Below are positions 33,011 through 44,345 of a stretch of 64,000 bases of DNA, piece by piece (within the stretch, counting starts at the first letter, position 1; each line of letters begins with the position of its first letter). Under the pieces are notes generated by a model. That model worked only from the letters and a program-made list of their open reading frames with translations. It made no database searches and had not been told where the DNA came from. The DNA is from Adiantum capillus-veneris. Lineage: Eukaryota > Streptophyta > Polypodiopsida > Polypodiales > Pteridaceae. The stretch is taken from the NCBI GenBank assembly GCA_014529385.2, contig CM043947.1, positions 132,087,391 to 132,151,390 of the forward strand, in the 5' to 3' direction. Both the position numbers and the translations under genes were made by a program.

Positions 33011-34328
33011 CCTATCGCTTTTATCTCGCTAGCCTCTCAGTCGAGTCGACTCTGCTCTTATGAAACCTGCCGAAACCAGTCTGTGCCGGCGCGGCATGGT
33101 TCCAACAGGTTTTTGTTTTGTTTTTTTTAAATCCTCTACGTTGCGCAGCTGCGGCAAGGCACGTCTCAAGCTCCATTTCAATGGCCAGTCAAGTATGGCA
33201 CTGCTACCTGTTGCTGATTAAATATTTCCCCTAATGACCTGCTAATCAATGGCCGTGGACCTCTACAACCAGTTTCTCATGTCGATGGTAGCCAGCTCCC
33301 CCGCCCTCCTCGACTGCGCCAGCATGGACATCAATAGTACCTACTTGCGGGGCCGCACCATGGCCTGCTTCTAGAGCCTCTGCCTCTATTGCCTCAGCCT
33401 CAGCTTGTACAGCAGGGTCGACAGATCATCATGACAAGAAGCTTTTCTATCAAGTTCTTAGACCCGATTCGGGCTCGGTTGAGATGATGAGCAGGGCATC
33501 TGCCCTCACATTCTTCAAGGCACTCACGGTTCCCATTCCCTGCAACCGCTGCTTCAACACCGACACCCGATTTTGATACTTCAACAACTGCTCCTCCTTG
33601 ACCACCCTCCAGCCGCGCTATCCCTGCAATAACACAGCTTGTCCCATCAAGGAGTTCACTTGGAATGGCAATGGCAAACCTCAGGGGCCATACAGTCCCA
33701 GATCAAATGGAGATCGTACAAATACTGGCCCGGTACGTCGTAAAGCTGGCATTGACGTCGTCGACATGTCGGCCAACGTGGTTGCGAAATCGGCTGCATC
33801 GGCCGCCGCACCAGAATGCAAGAAGAGGAGATTATTGCATCATAATTCATGTGTCATGAGCAACAACTTAAGTACATTCACCTTGTGAAACCTGCTGAAA
33901 CCAGTCCGCGCCGGCGCGGAATGGTTCCAGCAGGTTTTTGTTTTTCTTTTTAAAATCATCTATGTTGCGTAGCTGCGGCAAGGCAGCTCTCGAGCTCCAT
34001 TTTATTGGCCAGTCGAGTACGGCATGCTGGTTGGAGTTTTGGGTTCATTGGGCTTTGATCAAGTTGCGTTTGACTTTCGAGGAAAGAAGGCCCGAAGGGC
34101 AACAAGGGCCACGTGCCCGAACTCTCAAGCGTTGGGAGCCAACCTCGAGGTCCATGCAAGGGTAACGATTGGACGAGGATGGATTGGGAGAAGATATGCA
34201 TGGGTTTTTTATTTATACTATACGCACAGGAAAGCCAGGCCTTTACTAAGCGGAGGCATAATTTTCTTGAACATTGGCGCCACCGCCACCTTGAAGACCA
34301 AAGTAATACTTTTTATTAAAAAAAGCCA
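33011..34328. other. GC-richer gene debris between two direct repeats
   Basis: About 135 bp at 33058-33197 recur at 33888-34022. Each copy contains a GC palindrome (core CCGCGCCGGCGCGG in the second). Between them are short frames, one starting at ATG 33251 and ending at a TAG about 38 codons on, and one with cysteines (CNRCFNTDTRF, PRYPCNNTACPIKEFTWNGN). No family is recognised. Base composition is richer in GC than the flanks, as for former coding DNA. Confidence 0.4.
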
Positions 34329-34442
34329 CCCTACCCTCATGACCCTTCCCCTCCCCAGTCTGTTTGTTGCAACCAGTCCGCGCTGCCGCAGATTGGTTGC
34401 AGCAACAGACCACCAGGGAGGGGAAGGGTCATGAGGGTAGGG
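34329..34442. repeat. 114-bp fold-back palindrome
   Basis: The outer arms CCCTACCCTCATGACCCTTC and GAAGGGTCATGAGGGTAGGG pair perfectly through about 27 bp. After a short asymmetry an inner stem forms (TGTTGC, AACCA, GCG) around GCTGCCGC. Related smaller GC palindromes occur at 33060-33110 and 33890-33937. It is followed at 34440-34560 by degenerate repeats of GGGAGGGGTAGGGTCAT. It could be a fold-back mobile element or a hairpin-forming transcript. Confidence 0.8.
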
Positions 34443-35867
34443 AGAAGAGTAGGGAGGGGTAGGGTCATGCGGGTCATTTTAAAACAAAATGGTTGCAAGA
34501 AGGCTAGGGAGGTGTAGGGTCATACGGGCAGGGAGAAGACTAGGGAGGGGTAGAGTCATTTCTTTTTAAAAAACGTCAAGCAAACTAGGGATGTGTTGTA
34601 GCATGCGGTGCCACTAGCAAAGAAAGCGGCATACCAGGCAGAGAAAGCGGCGCCACAGACATGTAAATAGATCAATTGTTTGCCTCTTGGGAAAATGATG
34701 GCGAGATGGCATGATGTTGAGGTGTTGACAACAGATGACAATACAACGACACCTACAATGTGATGGCAAGCAATGCAAGGGCTTTTTCCTCATGTTCAAA
34801 GGAACTAGGGCATAGGATCAAGTGATCAAATCAAGAAGCCTTCTGGAGGTCCCTTCAAGGCACCTATTCAAGCTTTATTTTAACCTTAAATTTGCAATTA
34901 GAAGGTCTCAGAGAAGTAAGAGGTAGCTTAGAAAACAATGTTGCACAAGTTGCCAGGGAACTTAAGCAAGACAAGAACTTTTGGTAGCTAGTCAACAGGA
35001 GCTTGCCACAACCCTTTTACTGCCTCTTATCAAAATACCTTGCCTCTTTGCTTTTAACTTGGACTCCTCCCTAAAATATTGTCTAAGACCTCATGCATGT
35101 CAGCAGCTATGTTCATAAATCTAGAAGACAACAATCAGATCCATAACAGCTAGACATGTTAACCTCTCAATCAGTTAACTAATTGCTTTGTACAAGCACT
35201 TGCTAAATTTTATGAAATGAGTTCTGTTTTACTCAAATTTTCCACTATAACTATGATTGTATCACTTTCTCTCTCAAGCATAGATATCCAATTTCCTTCA
35301 CAAGTATTAACTTCCAAAGGAACACTCTCAATGTGATGCAGCCATTTTAAAAAGAGTTGACAACCTACTATGCTCCCTTGGTTGATTTCTCCCATTTCAT
35401 GGTCTTGTCTATTCAGACAAGCCCCAATTTGCACTTGCAAGCTTCCCTTAAAGGATGTCATTGTCTGTAAATCTGTTTGAGTAAAGGAGACTTTAGAAAT
35501 CCATTTTTTTCACAACTAAGCAAAGCAACAACTAATCATCTACCTATTTCACATGAGCCTCATAGAATGGGCCCTTCTCTTGTATTCCTAGCAAATCTAA
35601 ACATGGATTAATTGTTCGTCAAGTTTGGTAAAAATCATTAGAAAAATCATACCTCAAGAACCTCGTTGAGATGGTCATGAGGCAGTTGGGTATGCTTGAG
35701 CTCATCATGTATTCAGTGGGCACATCACTTCATCATTGCCACTACATATTCCATCGATGTAGTTGCAGCAGGTGCATCCACACCTTACTACTCACATTTC
35801 CTCCACCATTTTATTGTTGAGCTGGCAAGAGAAAAGGGCGGGCCGCTCAAGGGTGTTGCACTATGAA

Positions 35868-35870
<3 letters not shown>
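34443..35870. other. Intergenic region, nothing recognised
   Basis: Begins with three degenerate GTAGGGAGAAGA/GGGAGGGGTAGGGTCAT units, then AT-rich sequence. No frame longer than about 80 codons and none with a recognised motif. Confidence 0.5.

Positions 35871-35931
<61 letters not shown>
35871..35931 (+). repeat. (GA)n microsatellite
   Basis: About 60 bp of uninterrupted GA. Confidence 0.98.
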
Positions 35932-35933
<2 letters not shown>

Positions 35934-36539
35934 CTTGTTTTTTCTTGATTTAGGAACTTGTTTTTTCTTGCTTACAAAAGTGGAGTTGTTTATGCTTTAG
36001 GAGGTTCTGGGATAGTATTGTAAACTTACGAGGTTACTGTTTTGCAAAATCTAGGTGCCAGGTTTTTGGTGGGCTATTTCTGAGAGGAGGTATGCCACAT
36101 GAAATTGAATTATATATGTTTCGAGTATGAAGAGATCTTGCTTGTGTCTCGAGTATTCAATTTTCATAATGGTTCTAAAATCTCATTTGTTGTCAATTAA
36201 GTGTCAGATTTGTGGTAGTGAAAGTAATGTGCATGGCATAATTTTTGCCTTTCACCATTGTTGATCTTGTATCAATTTGCTCGGATTTATCTTTGCTCGG
36301 TATTTTTTGCTCGATGATTAGAAACCCCCTTTATAACCAGATTCTAGTGGATGATTTCATGCTCTGTTAGGTCGTTTCGTACTAGGTATTCTGTTTGCGT
36401 AGTGAGCAGGGTTTGGTTTTTTAGGTGAAAGGCAAGAAACTTTTAGTTTGCGACTCTCAGTTGTGAGCAGCTAGAAGTGAGAGTCTTGCCTTGTCAAGTC
36501 GAGTTATGTCTTCTGATGTGCTGTGGCCTTGGTGTGACC

Positions 36540-36541
<2 letters not shown>

Positions 36542-36592
<51 letters not shown>
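36542..36592 (+). repeat. (AG)n microsatellite
   Basis: About 51 bp of uninterrupted AG. The surrounding 35932-37200 is AT-rich; no gene is recognised. Confidence 0.98.
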
Positions 36593-36594
<2 letters not shown>

Positions 36595-37194
36595 GGGAAA
36601 GTGAAAATTTTAGGTCTTTTAAGATCATTGCATTGTGTCAGTGGTCCATTGCTCTTTCTTTCAAGTGTAATCTTCATTGTTTTTGTAAGAAGGTTGATTT
36701 TATAGCGGTAAATCACTTAAATCTGTCGTTTAAGTGCTGTTTTGAAAGATTAATGCATAATTGTTGATAGGAGAGTAGTCTAAGCTATTAAGACCTTTGT
36801 GTACTTGCTTGTTTGACCTAAAATACGGTGGATCGCATTTTTTGCCCCTCTCAAAAGGTGATCTTTAGGTTTCAGATATCTTCTATTAGCGCCTGTCTAG
36901 TCGTTCCATAAGTTTCGTGGCCATCCGAGCTCATTTAGGCTTTAAAAAGATCAAGTGAGTAGTTGATAGGAAGGACTAGTTGCACGTTTCTTAGTTTTCT
37001 GAGTAATTTTTTTGGCCTGCCATACTGGAAGGCCTTAGCGTTGAGTTGAATTTCGGGTCAGCCAGGTGGTGCCCTTTCATGGGGTTAAAAATTTCTATTT
37101 CCCTCCCTGTGTCTCTCTCTTTCTTTCTTTGGCTGCCTTCCTTTGGTTGAGTCGGCAACTTGGCCAATTCTTGGGCGGCAGCAAGATATCTCAC

Positions 37195-37219
37195 GCATCA
37201 TGCAAGGCAAGATCTCAGG

Positions 37220-37275
<56 letters not shown>

Positions 37276-37315
37276 CCCGCGCGCGCACACATGTCACAAC
37301 GTGAGATCTCAGGAA

Positions 37316-37384
<69 letters not shown>

Positions 37385-37455
37385 GCACACACGCGCGCGC
37401 GCGCACACACGTCACAACGTGAGATCTCAGGAAGTGGCTCTCTCTCTCTCTCTAT
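37195..37455 (+). repeat. Compound tandem repeat: (CT)n plus GATCTCAGGAAGT units
   Basis: Three units of AGATCTCAGGAAGT, each followed by a CT array (about 37223-37273, 37319-37382, 37438-37453). They are separated by alternating purine-pyrimidine stretches such as CGCGCGCGCGCACACACG. The unit of roughly 100 bp is itself tandemly repeated with array lengths varying. Confidence 0.9.
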
Positions 37456-37808
37456 AGTTTCCTACGACGTTAAAACTCTCTTCTTCTTCTCTTCCATTCT
37501 TATCGAAGCAACAACTAGATATCCTTGCTTGTTACTTGGTGAGCCAAAGGCTCTTTTTGCGGTATCTAAACGCAAAAGCCACCATGTGGCATTATATTTA
37601 AATTAAAAAAAAAAACATCACTACCATGACAAGCTCTAGAAAAAACGACGCACGAAAATTAGCTACTAAGTGAATAAAATAAATAACCACTCTGCGTTGC
37701 ACAATTGCTCTCGTACAGAAGCAGTAAGATATTCTCCACAAGCAGTTCGCAGGTTCCCAGAAGCAGCTCGGAGCTTTGTCTGCAGTTTTGTCTCTGGCCA
37801 CTCTTTGC

Positions 37809-37918
<110 letters not shown>

Positions 37919-38150
37919 TTTATTAACGTCTACTAGAGGCCGAACTCGACCTATGAGACAAAATCGATGTACAACTGTCAATGCCCTCTGGGTGACCAGA
38001 AAAAGGACAAAATATAACATGAAATAAAATAAAATAGGACTGAACTAGTAGGATAGGAATGATGAGTGGAGTGGGGTGAGAGATGGAGCACTAACACTAA
38101 GGGTATGTGAAATATATGCGTGGGGTGTACAAGAATGCAATGCAAACTAG

Positions 38151-38800
38151 CTAGCTCCATCCAGTCCCATAATGAGGATGTAATATGTGATACATAGGTG
38201 ATGGTGAAGTAAAAATCCCCTGTTTCATGATCTCTGGATGTAGATGTAAATGAGCGATTTGCTCCTGGATACGGCGTTGATGACGAGCGTGAATCTCTGT
38301 AATCTCCCTCTCATGTAGTACAGGTGTCTGGTAACCAGATGCTCTCTGTCTCCGTCTGGCTCGGAGGTCCTCAGCTCGCTGAAGGGTAACCCCCTCCTGT
38401 GTCGGCATATGCACTGTAGGAGATCTCTGAAAGAAGTCAGCGAGCTGGAGCTGCCGTCTCTCCCTCCCTGTAATAGGATCCTGTAGTAGCATCTCCCTAT
38501 GACGTATCTCCGTCAAGAACTGGCCAAATCGGCGCTGGTCTGTAGACTCCATGATCTGGCGTAGTGTGGGGTGTCCACTGAACAAGGAAGTGTATCTGTC
38601 TCTGATGTCACTGTATGCTCTGCACTTGCATATGTAATGATCCTCGTTCTCAACCTCCTCCTGACATAGTCTGCAGATCCGCTCTGCTCTAATGACCCGT
38701 GCCGCTCTACCTACCTCAATCTCAAGCTGGTGTGATGATACTCTGAGCTGGCCAATCGCCACTCGGGCACTGTGGGGCATGCATATATCTGGGCCTCTGG
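38151..38800 (-). pseudogene. LINE ORF2 C-terminal part with zinc-knuckle-like motif
   Basis: In a frame shifted from the upstream RT part near 38790, this reads VAIGQLRVSSHQLEIEVGRA and then RICRLCQEEVENEDHYICKC, a C-X2-C...H...C arrangement as in the zf-RVT region after plant LINE reverse transcriptases. It ends at a stop at 38151 after YHILHPHYGTGW. The rest is basic and glutamine/arginine rich. Confidence 0.8.
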
Positions 38801-40377
38801 ATAAACCCATCCTCGGAGATGCTAAAAAAGGAGTCTCTGTAGTGTAGCATCTTCGTGGGCAGGGGCTGGTGGGGTGTGATCCAGGTCCGTGTCGTGTATC
38901 GCTGTAATAGGTCCTGTCTCATAACTTTATTGCTCTCACTATGTGAGAGCTGTATATGTGGGGCATCTGGATTGTATTGAAGAGGTGGTAAGTGGTCTAT
39001 GTCCCACCCACATCGAGTCAATAACTGTATCATCTGTGCATACCATGATCCTGTGTCACCATTCTCCGTAAGCTGTCTAGATGCCTCAAAAGCTCTGCGA
39101 GATAGTCTATCAGGGTCCATATCTCGTACTCGGTGAATAAAGCAGACCACCTGGACGAGAGCCTCTACTAGCATGGGTGGGGCAACAAACTCTGCTCTGA
39201 TAATGTCATGTGGTACTGAAGGTTTACTGCGAATCACCTGTGAGAACATCAAGATCAGTGGTCTCTCAATCTGTGTCCAAAAGGAAGTAGAGAGCCCAGG
39301 TGCCCAAATTGCCGCTGCATACATCAATGCTGGTGTGACCAAAGTATCAAAAAGCCACCCCTTTGTGCGGGGTTCCTGAAAGTGTGCCTGATGACGTTGT
39401 CGCTCAAGCATGGCCAGAGAAGCATATCCTCGTGTCAATCTATCCCTCGTTGCTCTTGTCATAGAGAAGCGTCCCGCTGTGCTAGCAAATGTGATACCCA
39501 AGTATACATATAAATCCACCACCTCAATCTGGCCTCCTGTAAGGGTGAAGATCGCCTGTCGTCGAATGTGTCTAGATGTGTGAAATATCATAACCTTGGT
39601 TTTCCCAAGGTTCACTGACAGTCCTCTCTGTGTACAGAAATCATCTAGAGCCTATAGGTGTAACTGGAGTCCCGCCTGCGACTTAGACACTAGAATGATG
39701 TCATTAGCATATAGCATAACATGGACAAGTGTACCTGAGATGTCAACTCCTCCTCCTCCTTTGTGTATGATGAAGTCAGCTACCTCGTCGATGTAGAGCC
39801 CAAAGAGAGTGGGAGATAGTGGGCATCCTTGCTTCACACCAATAGTGCTAGCAAGGGTCTCAGATAGACCTCCTGGACAGCGTACTCGTCCCAGTACCTT
39901 CTCATACAATGCATAGATGCCCCATATCATCTCCGTGGGTATCCCTAAAGACTGAAGCCGATGAAAGAGGCGCTCCCGTGGTACTGTGTCAAAGGCTTTG
40001 TGAAAATCCACAAAGCAGCAATATAGCCTCTTCTTCCTCGCCCTTGCCTGGTCAATCAGACAACGGAGAGTGAAGATATGATCAATAGTAGAGAAAGCCC
40101 GTCTGAAACCTGCCTGCCCTGGAGTGCGTAGTCCCTCCCTCTCTGCAAGTGTACTCAGCTCTGCCTCTAGTAGTGCCCCATATAGTTTGGCCAATGTATG
40201 ACCAATCATGATCGTCCTGTAGTTCCCGGGGTCTGTCATGTCCCCAGCTTTGTGAATAGGAGCTATGGTGTGCATGGTCCACTCTGCTGGGAAGCCCTCT
40301 GCTAGTACCCTGTTAAACAAGCGGGCAATAAAAGGTGCAAGTGTATCAACTGCATGTATTAGGTGCTCACTCTGCAT
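38722..40377 (-). pseudogene. LINE reverse transcriptase (ORF2 core)
   Basis: RVT_1 motifs in order: AEGFPAEWTMHTIAPIHKAG, NYRTIMIGHTLAKLY, GQAGFRRAFSTIDHIFTLR, CCFVDFHKAFDTVPRERLF, and GVKQGCPLSPTLFGLYIDE. The catalytic motif reads YANDI where YADDI is expected, replacing one of the two key aspartates with asparagine. A TAG at 39652-39654 interrupts the frame, which resumes with LSVNLGKTKVMIFHTSRH. The frame runs to 38722 but leaves the true frame near 38790. Confidence 0.9.
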
Positions 40378-40390
40378 GCCTGTATGATCT

Positions 40391-40392
<2 letters not shown>

Positions 40393-40440
<48 letters not shown>
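40393..40440 (+). repeat. (GA)n at LINE truncation point
   Basis: About 48 bp of GA exactly where LINE homology stops. Confidence 0.97.
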
Positions 40441-40443
<3 letters not shown>

Positions 40444-40514
40444 GTTATGATACTAGTAGCATCTGACGTGGTGTGCCCAATACACACATGCCCTCCTTGA
40501 TATGGAACAGTCCC

Positions 40515-41063
40515 TGTAAGGTTGGCAGAAATTCCACGCTAGGGCTGACGTGGCACTATCGTACGGAATCCGGCGTTTTCCGGCACATTTTACAGGGGCT
40601 CACGTGTCAAAAAGCTATACAGAATTCTCAGCTTTGCGTGGGAAAAGCAGTAAAAATCCTACGCATTATTTTGGGGCAGCTTTTGGAACTTGCTATAATT
40701 ATTTAAGCAAGGCTTGAGAGTGAAAGTTGATTTTTATTTTGAGAATGCTTTTAGTGGACAGCTTTTGGGGCTCTGCTTTTAGCATCCCTTGTAACCCTAT
40801 TTATTAGTGGTTTGGGCTCTCACTTTTCTGGGTATCTGGACGCAGAGTCTGAGAGTGAGTCGCGACCACTTGTTTGTACTTTGAGTTGCAGATTAATACA
40901 AAAAGAAATATCGAAAGTGGCGCTAGTCTTTGGGGCCAATATCTCTAAGCATGGAACTCCGCCGGGCCAGTGTCGAATCAATTGTGAACTGTGAACTATT
41001 TTGAAGTGATCTCTTGTGGTGTCGCGGTAGAATCTAGACTTGAAGTGTCCAAGTCTGTTATAG
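40515..41063 (+). repeat. Gypsy-V 5' LTR
   Basis: LTR-like segment starting TGTAAGG (start tentative) and ending TCTGTTATAG before the primer-binding site. The part 40870-40960 (ATACAAAAAGAAATATCGAAAG, then GGGGCCAATA) is clearly homologous to the W LTRs at 57150-57215 and 59385-59435, so V and W are related gypsy families. Confidence 0.65.
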
Positions 41064-41075
41064 TGGTATCAGAGC
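41064..41075 (+). other. Gypsy-V primer-binding site
   Basis: TGGTATCAGAGC, an exact initiator-Met type site. Confidence 0.9.
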
Positions 41076-41157
41076 AAGGCCGATTTCGCTTCTACGGGAA
41101 ATCCGATCCTTTTTACGCGGCACTTGTGGCTTTCAGACAGAGATCGGTCGACTTCCT

Positions 41158-41995
41158 TTGCATCCGAAGATGTGGGAAGAGATCACAACGAAGATTCATG
41201 CGAGGAGTACGACCGCCTCGGCCTACTCAGGCGGAGATCGAAGAGATGGAGCGTCAACGATTGATCGGCGATGCGACAAAGATGATGCTAAATTTTGCGA
41301 AGGACCCGAAATTTGCAAAATTTATGAGCGAGACCTCCTTTCACGAGGTGCATGTACAGTGGCGGCAGACCAGAGAACCACCCCTCAAACCGGCCCTGAA
41401 GAAACCTCCTACTCCAAGGATGTACACAGAATTAGAAGAGGTGGTTGATGCACGAATTGCTTAGCTTTTTGACGCGCAGAACAAAGCAGAAAAGCACTAC
41501 AAAAAGCAGAAGAAAGGCGATACCTTCCCGGGTTATTTGGGTTGTCAGTCTACATTTGCGTCGGCAAGAAAACAGAAGAAGCGTGTTCGATTTGAAGGAG
41601 TACCCAGTTCTTCTTCTTCTTCTGACAATTCTTCTAGCTCCTCTGACTCGAGCGAAGAAGACAGAAAAGGCAAAAAGCGAAGCAAAAAGCAAAGCTTTGG
41701 AAAGGGCAAGAAAAAGACAAAGAAGCCTAAATCTCGCCTCGTGGTTGAGTTCTACAAAGGACTCGTCTTCAGATAGTTCGGACTCTGACGATAGCAGCTT
41801 CAACGCAAAGAAGAAGAATTTTTATAAAGCCAACCAGTATGACTTTTTGGAAGACAAAAGCAAGAAAGTCCGAGAGTTTAAGGAAGGTGGACAGTCGATT
41901 AAAGTTGACACGTTTTCTGGTTATAGAGATGCTTCGAAGGCTGTCTTCCATTCCATACAGCAATTTGACATAGCTTTTCCTATGAATTTCCATAT

Positions 41996-41998
<3 letters not shown>
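41158..41998 (+). pseudogene. gag: Gypsy-V gag, truncated
   Basis: One frame reads MERQRLIGDATKMMLNFAKD, then HEVHVQWRQTREPPLK and a Ser/Lys-rich segment, with a TAG near 41462. Another frame continues with NAKKKNFYKANQYDF and KVDTFSGYRDASKAVFHSIQ. It aligns in order with Gypsy-Y gag (for example the YLG segment and the FD.AF segment), so this is an N-terminal gag region. Homology stops at the (CT)n array beginning 41999; the rest of gag and all of pol are missing. Confidence 0.7.
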
Positions 41999-42042
<44 letters not shown>

Positions 42043-42171
42043 CAGGTCAGTTCAACTCTCCGTGTCGGATAGATCTTTAAGGTCTCTTGGGATGGTTTCC
42101 TACGGCGTTAAAATATTCTTCTTCTTGTTCTCTCTCTCTGGTTAACTTTGATTTCTATATTACATATTTTA

Positions 42172-42227
<56 letters not shown>

Positions 42228-42378
42228 CAAATATACTGGCATTTTTACAGGTGGGTTTATTTAGTCAGATTTGATTTGTACATGGTGAAAATTTCCTAGC
42301 AGATTTTATCTCTAAGATCATTTACCTTTGTTTTGGTCCCCTTCCACCATCATCTCACCTCTACATTTCCTACTCTTC
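41999..42378 (+). repeat. (CT)n arrays and spacer left of element X
   Basis: CT arrays at about 41999-42037 and 42177-42224. Between them, TTTCCTACGGCGTTAAAA with CTTCTTCTT resembles 37457-37495. TCTTC at 42374-42378 is the left flank of the X LTR; its expected right copy was not found. Confidence 0.7.
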
Positions 42379-43590
42379 TGTTAGGTGCAGCGGAAGTGAA
42401 TGTTGAACTTTGCTCAAGATGAATGCTCCGAATTGTGCTCAAGGTTCCTTTTACTTATGGAAGGGAGAGCCTTCCGTTCCTTTAGTGAGAGTGCAATGGA
42501 CCCAAACAAAGTGGTGAACACTGTGAATGAAGGTACTGAGACTGAGATATAGAGAGAGAAGAATACGACACTAGAATGTTGTCAAACCCTCCTCCGAAGG
42601 CCCCACTCTCTATGGCGAGAGCGGTCTACTATTGATTGCACAAATCTCTACAATGCTTGGACTTGTCGACGATGAGGATGACGATGAGACGGGCTGAAAT
42701 CTGCTAATATTTATCTGCTGAATTCTGACTCTATGTCGGTGACGACAGCATTGAAGACGATGCAATGACGACGCGCTGAAAACACAGATTCTGAAATCTG
42801 CGTTTTCCGGGCAGAGTCTGCAAACTTCGCGGAATTTGACCGTGCGGCGAGGATCTGCTGCAGGAAGGTGAGATTTGCGAGGTTCGGGACTTCTTCTGCT
42901 ATGTCTAAGTGCTGAAAACTGAAAACGCTGTTCTTCTTGTTGGATCTGTCGCGATTGAACTGCAAAACACCAAGGGCTGATCTGCAACCAAAAACGCTAG
43001 GGCTGAATTCCGCTATCTGCGGGGGGGAATTGCTAACGCTAGGGGAACTACTGTCTGCTATGGACCTTGCTAACGCTAGGGCTGATCTGTTGTGTCTTGT
43101 TGTCACCGAGCTGATTTGCTAAACAAAAACGCCAGGGCTGGTCTTGATCCAAAAACGCTAGCTTCTCTGTTGTGATGCAAAAACGCTAGAGCATCTTGGG
43201 GGTCTTGCTGAGAAGTTGCTTGTTGAGCAAGTGCTCCTGTTGCCTCTTCCACCAGAAAGTGCTAGTGCTAGGTTTGCTTATATATTCACTTAGTCAAATT
43301 GCCCTACCCAGTTTCCAACAAAAGCCACTTAAAAATAATAAGTGAAAAATGTCAAAAATAGGTCTATGCATTGTAAAAATGCTCCTGATGTGTTCTGACT
43401 GTTAACTGATGATTATGCTATGTGCAAACAGAGGATATGCATCTACTCTAAGCGCCTGGACTTGCACGGTCTGCGAACAGACTCACAAAAGTGCCACTAC
43501 ACTTCCTATTCTAGACTGACTGAACTGAACTGAACCCTTGTCATGCAGTAGCTTGCATACGTACACATAGGGTTAGATGTGTACATGACA
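42379..43590 (-). repeat. Element X 3' LTR
   Basis: About 1.2 kb; minus-strand start TGTCATGTACACATC, end CACCTAACA. A TATA box (TATATAAG on the minus strand) lies at 43277-43284. The central part carries many copies of CTAGCGTTTTT in minus-strand orientation (for example near 43000, 43035, 43075, 43155, 43180). It pairs with 52298-53310. Confidence 0.85.
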
Positions 43591-43875
43591 TCCCCTCCTT
43601 TTCAAAGTGAGGTACTGGTACCGAACTGTATGGCATCGAGGGAGATTGCCAATAGTCTCTAAAATCCTGGAAAGGACTCTTCGTCGGTCCACTTTGATGC
43701 GTGGGTCATACGATACTTGAACTTCATAAAGGTCTGCAACGCTTGCTTCTATGGGTCGCATCGAAAGGGACAAAGTTATCTGTCGCTTCTTTAATGCGTC
43801 AACTTCGTCGATAGTCATGCGCCTACCTTCTTCAAGAATCGCTGAGATGAAAATTCCTGAAACCACTTCCAACAC
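43573..43875 (-). CDS. Element X ORF-b, unrecognised
   Basis: An open frame of 100 codons that ends about 15 bases inside the 3' LTR, as complete retroelement frames sometimes do. It contains EEGRRMTIDEVDALKKRQIT and SYDPRIKVDRRRVLSRILET, a plausible soluble, mostly helical protein. The upstream sequence 43876-44340 has another frame with two stops, including RDRFRYFSQRLYVIPFHRHA and HRMGMFMFLCWKWF. No family is recognised. It could be a C-terminal gag part or an accessory ORF. Confidence 0.4.
   Translation of the reverse strand: MLEVVSGIFISAILEEGRRMTIDEVDALKKRQITLSLSMRPIEASVADLYEVQVSYDPRIKVDRRRVLSRILETIGNLPRCHTVRYQYLTLKRRGCHVHI
43591..43603 (-). other. Element X polypurine tract
   Basis: GAAAAGGAGGGGA on the minus strand immediately before the 3' LTR; this fixes the LTR start at 43590. 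Confidence 0.88.
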
Positions 43876-44345
43876 AAAAACATGAACATACCCATTCTAT
43901 GTAAAGTGATTGAAAAAATACTATTCTTCTTTAAAGACTGTGCATGCAATGGAGATGAATAGAGAGACTGAGTGCCAAACTGTTCATCAAACATACGCAA
44001 ACAATGGGGTCGAATCGTGACTTTCTAATCTAAATCAATCAACTGTGGCAAAACACAATGGAAATGCCGATGCTTGATGCTCAATCCTTCTTGTGCTCTT
44101 TCGAATACTGTGTCATGCCAAGGAAGAGACATGGAATGTGAATTCCTTCGGTGCAAACATTTCATCTTTTCATGAGTAATCCGCATACATCAGTGCTCAT
44201 TTATGAGTGAATCGTGCTCAACGTACAATATGGCATGCCTATGAAAAGGGATCACATAAAGACGCTGACTAAAATACCGGAAACGATCACGAATAAAACA
44301 CTCGATCAATGCGTGTTGACTAATCATGCGAACACATAACACTTC

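Larger units (their letters stand above)
38151..40392 (-). mobile_element. LINE (non-LTR retrotransposon), 5' truncated
   Basis: Minus-strand remnant carrying most of a non-LTR reverse transcriptase and its C-terminal domain. The endonuclease and ORF1 are absent. The coding sequence begins directly at the (GA)n array 40393-40440. No terminal poly-A or target duplication could be identified at the other end. The coding region has one stop, one frameshift and a changed catalytic motif, so it is inactive. Confidence 0.88.

Noticed and set aside
37085-37422. Overlapping open frames of Arg-Glu and Ser-Leu repeats (also at 14813-15250, 25358-25862, 37598-38027)
   Set aside because: They are translations of CT/GA microsatellites on each strand and have no independent protein signal.
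42610-43106. Serine-rich minus-strand ORFs within 42.6-43.1 kb and 52.5-52.9 kb
   Set aside because: They lie inside the two X LTRs and reflect GC-rich repeated CTAGCG motifs; the two copies do not keep one frame.
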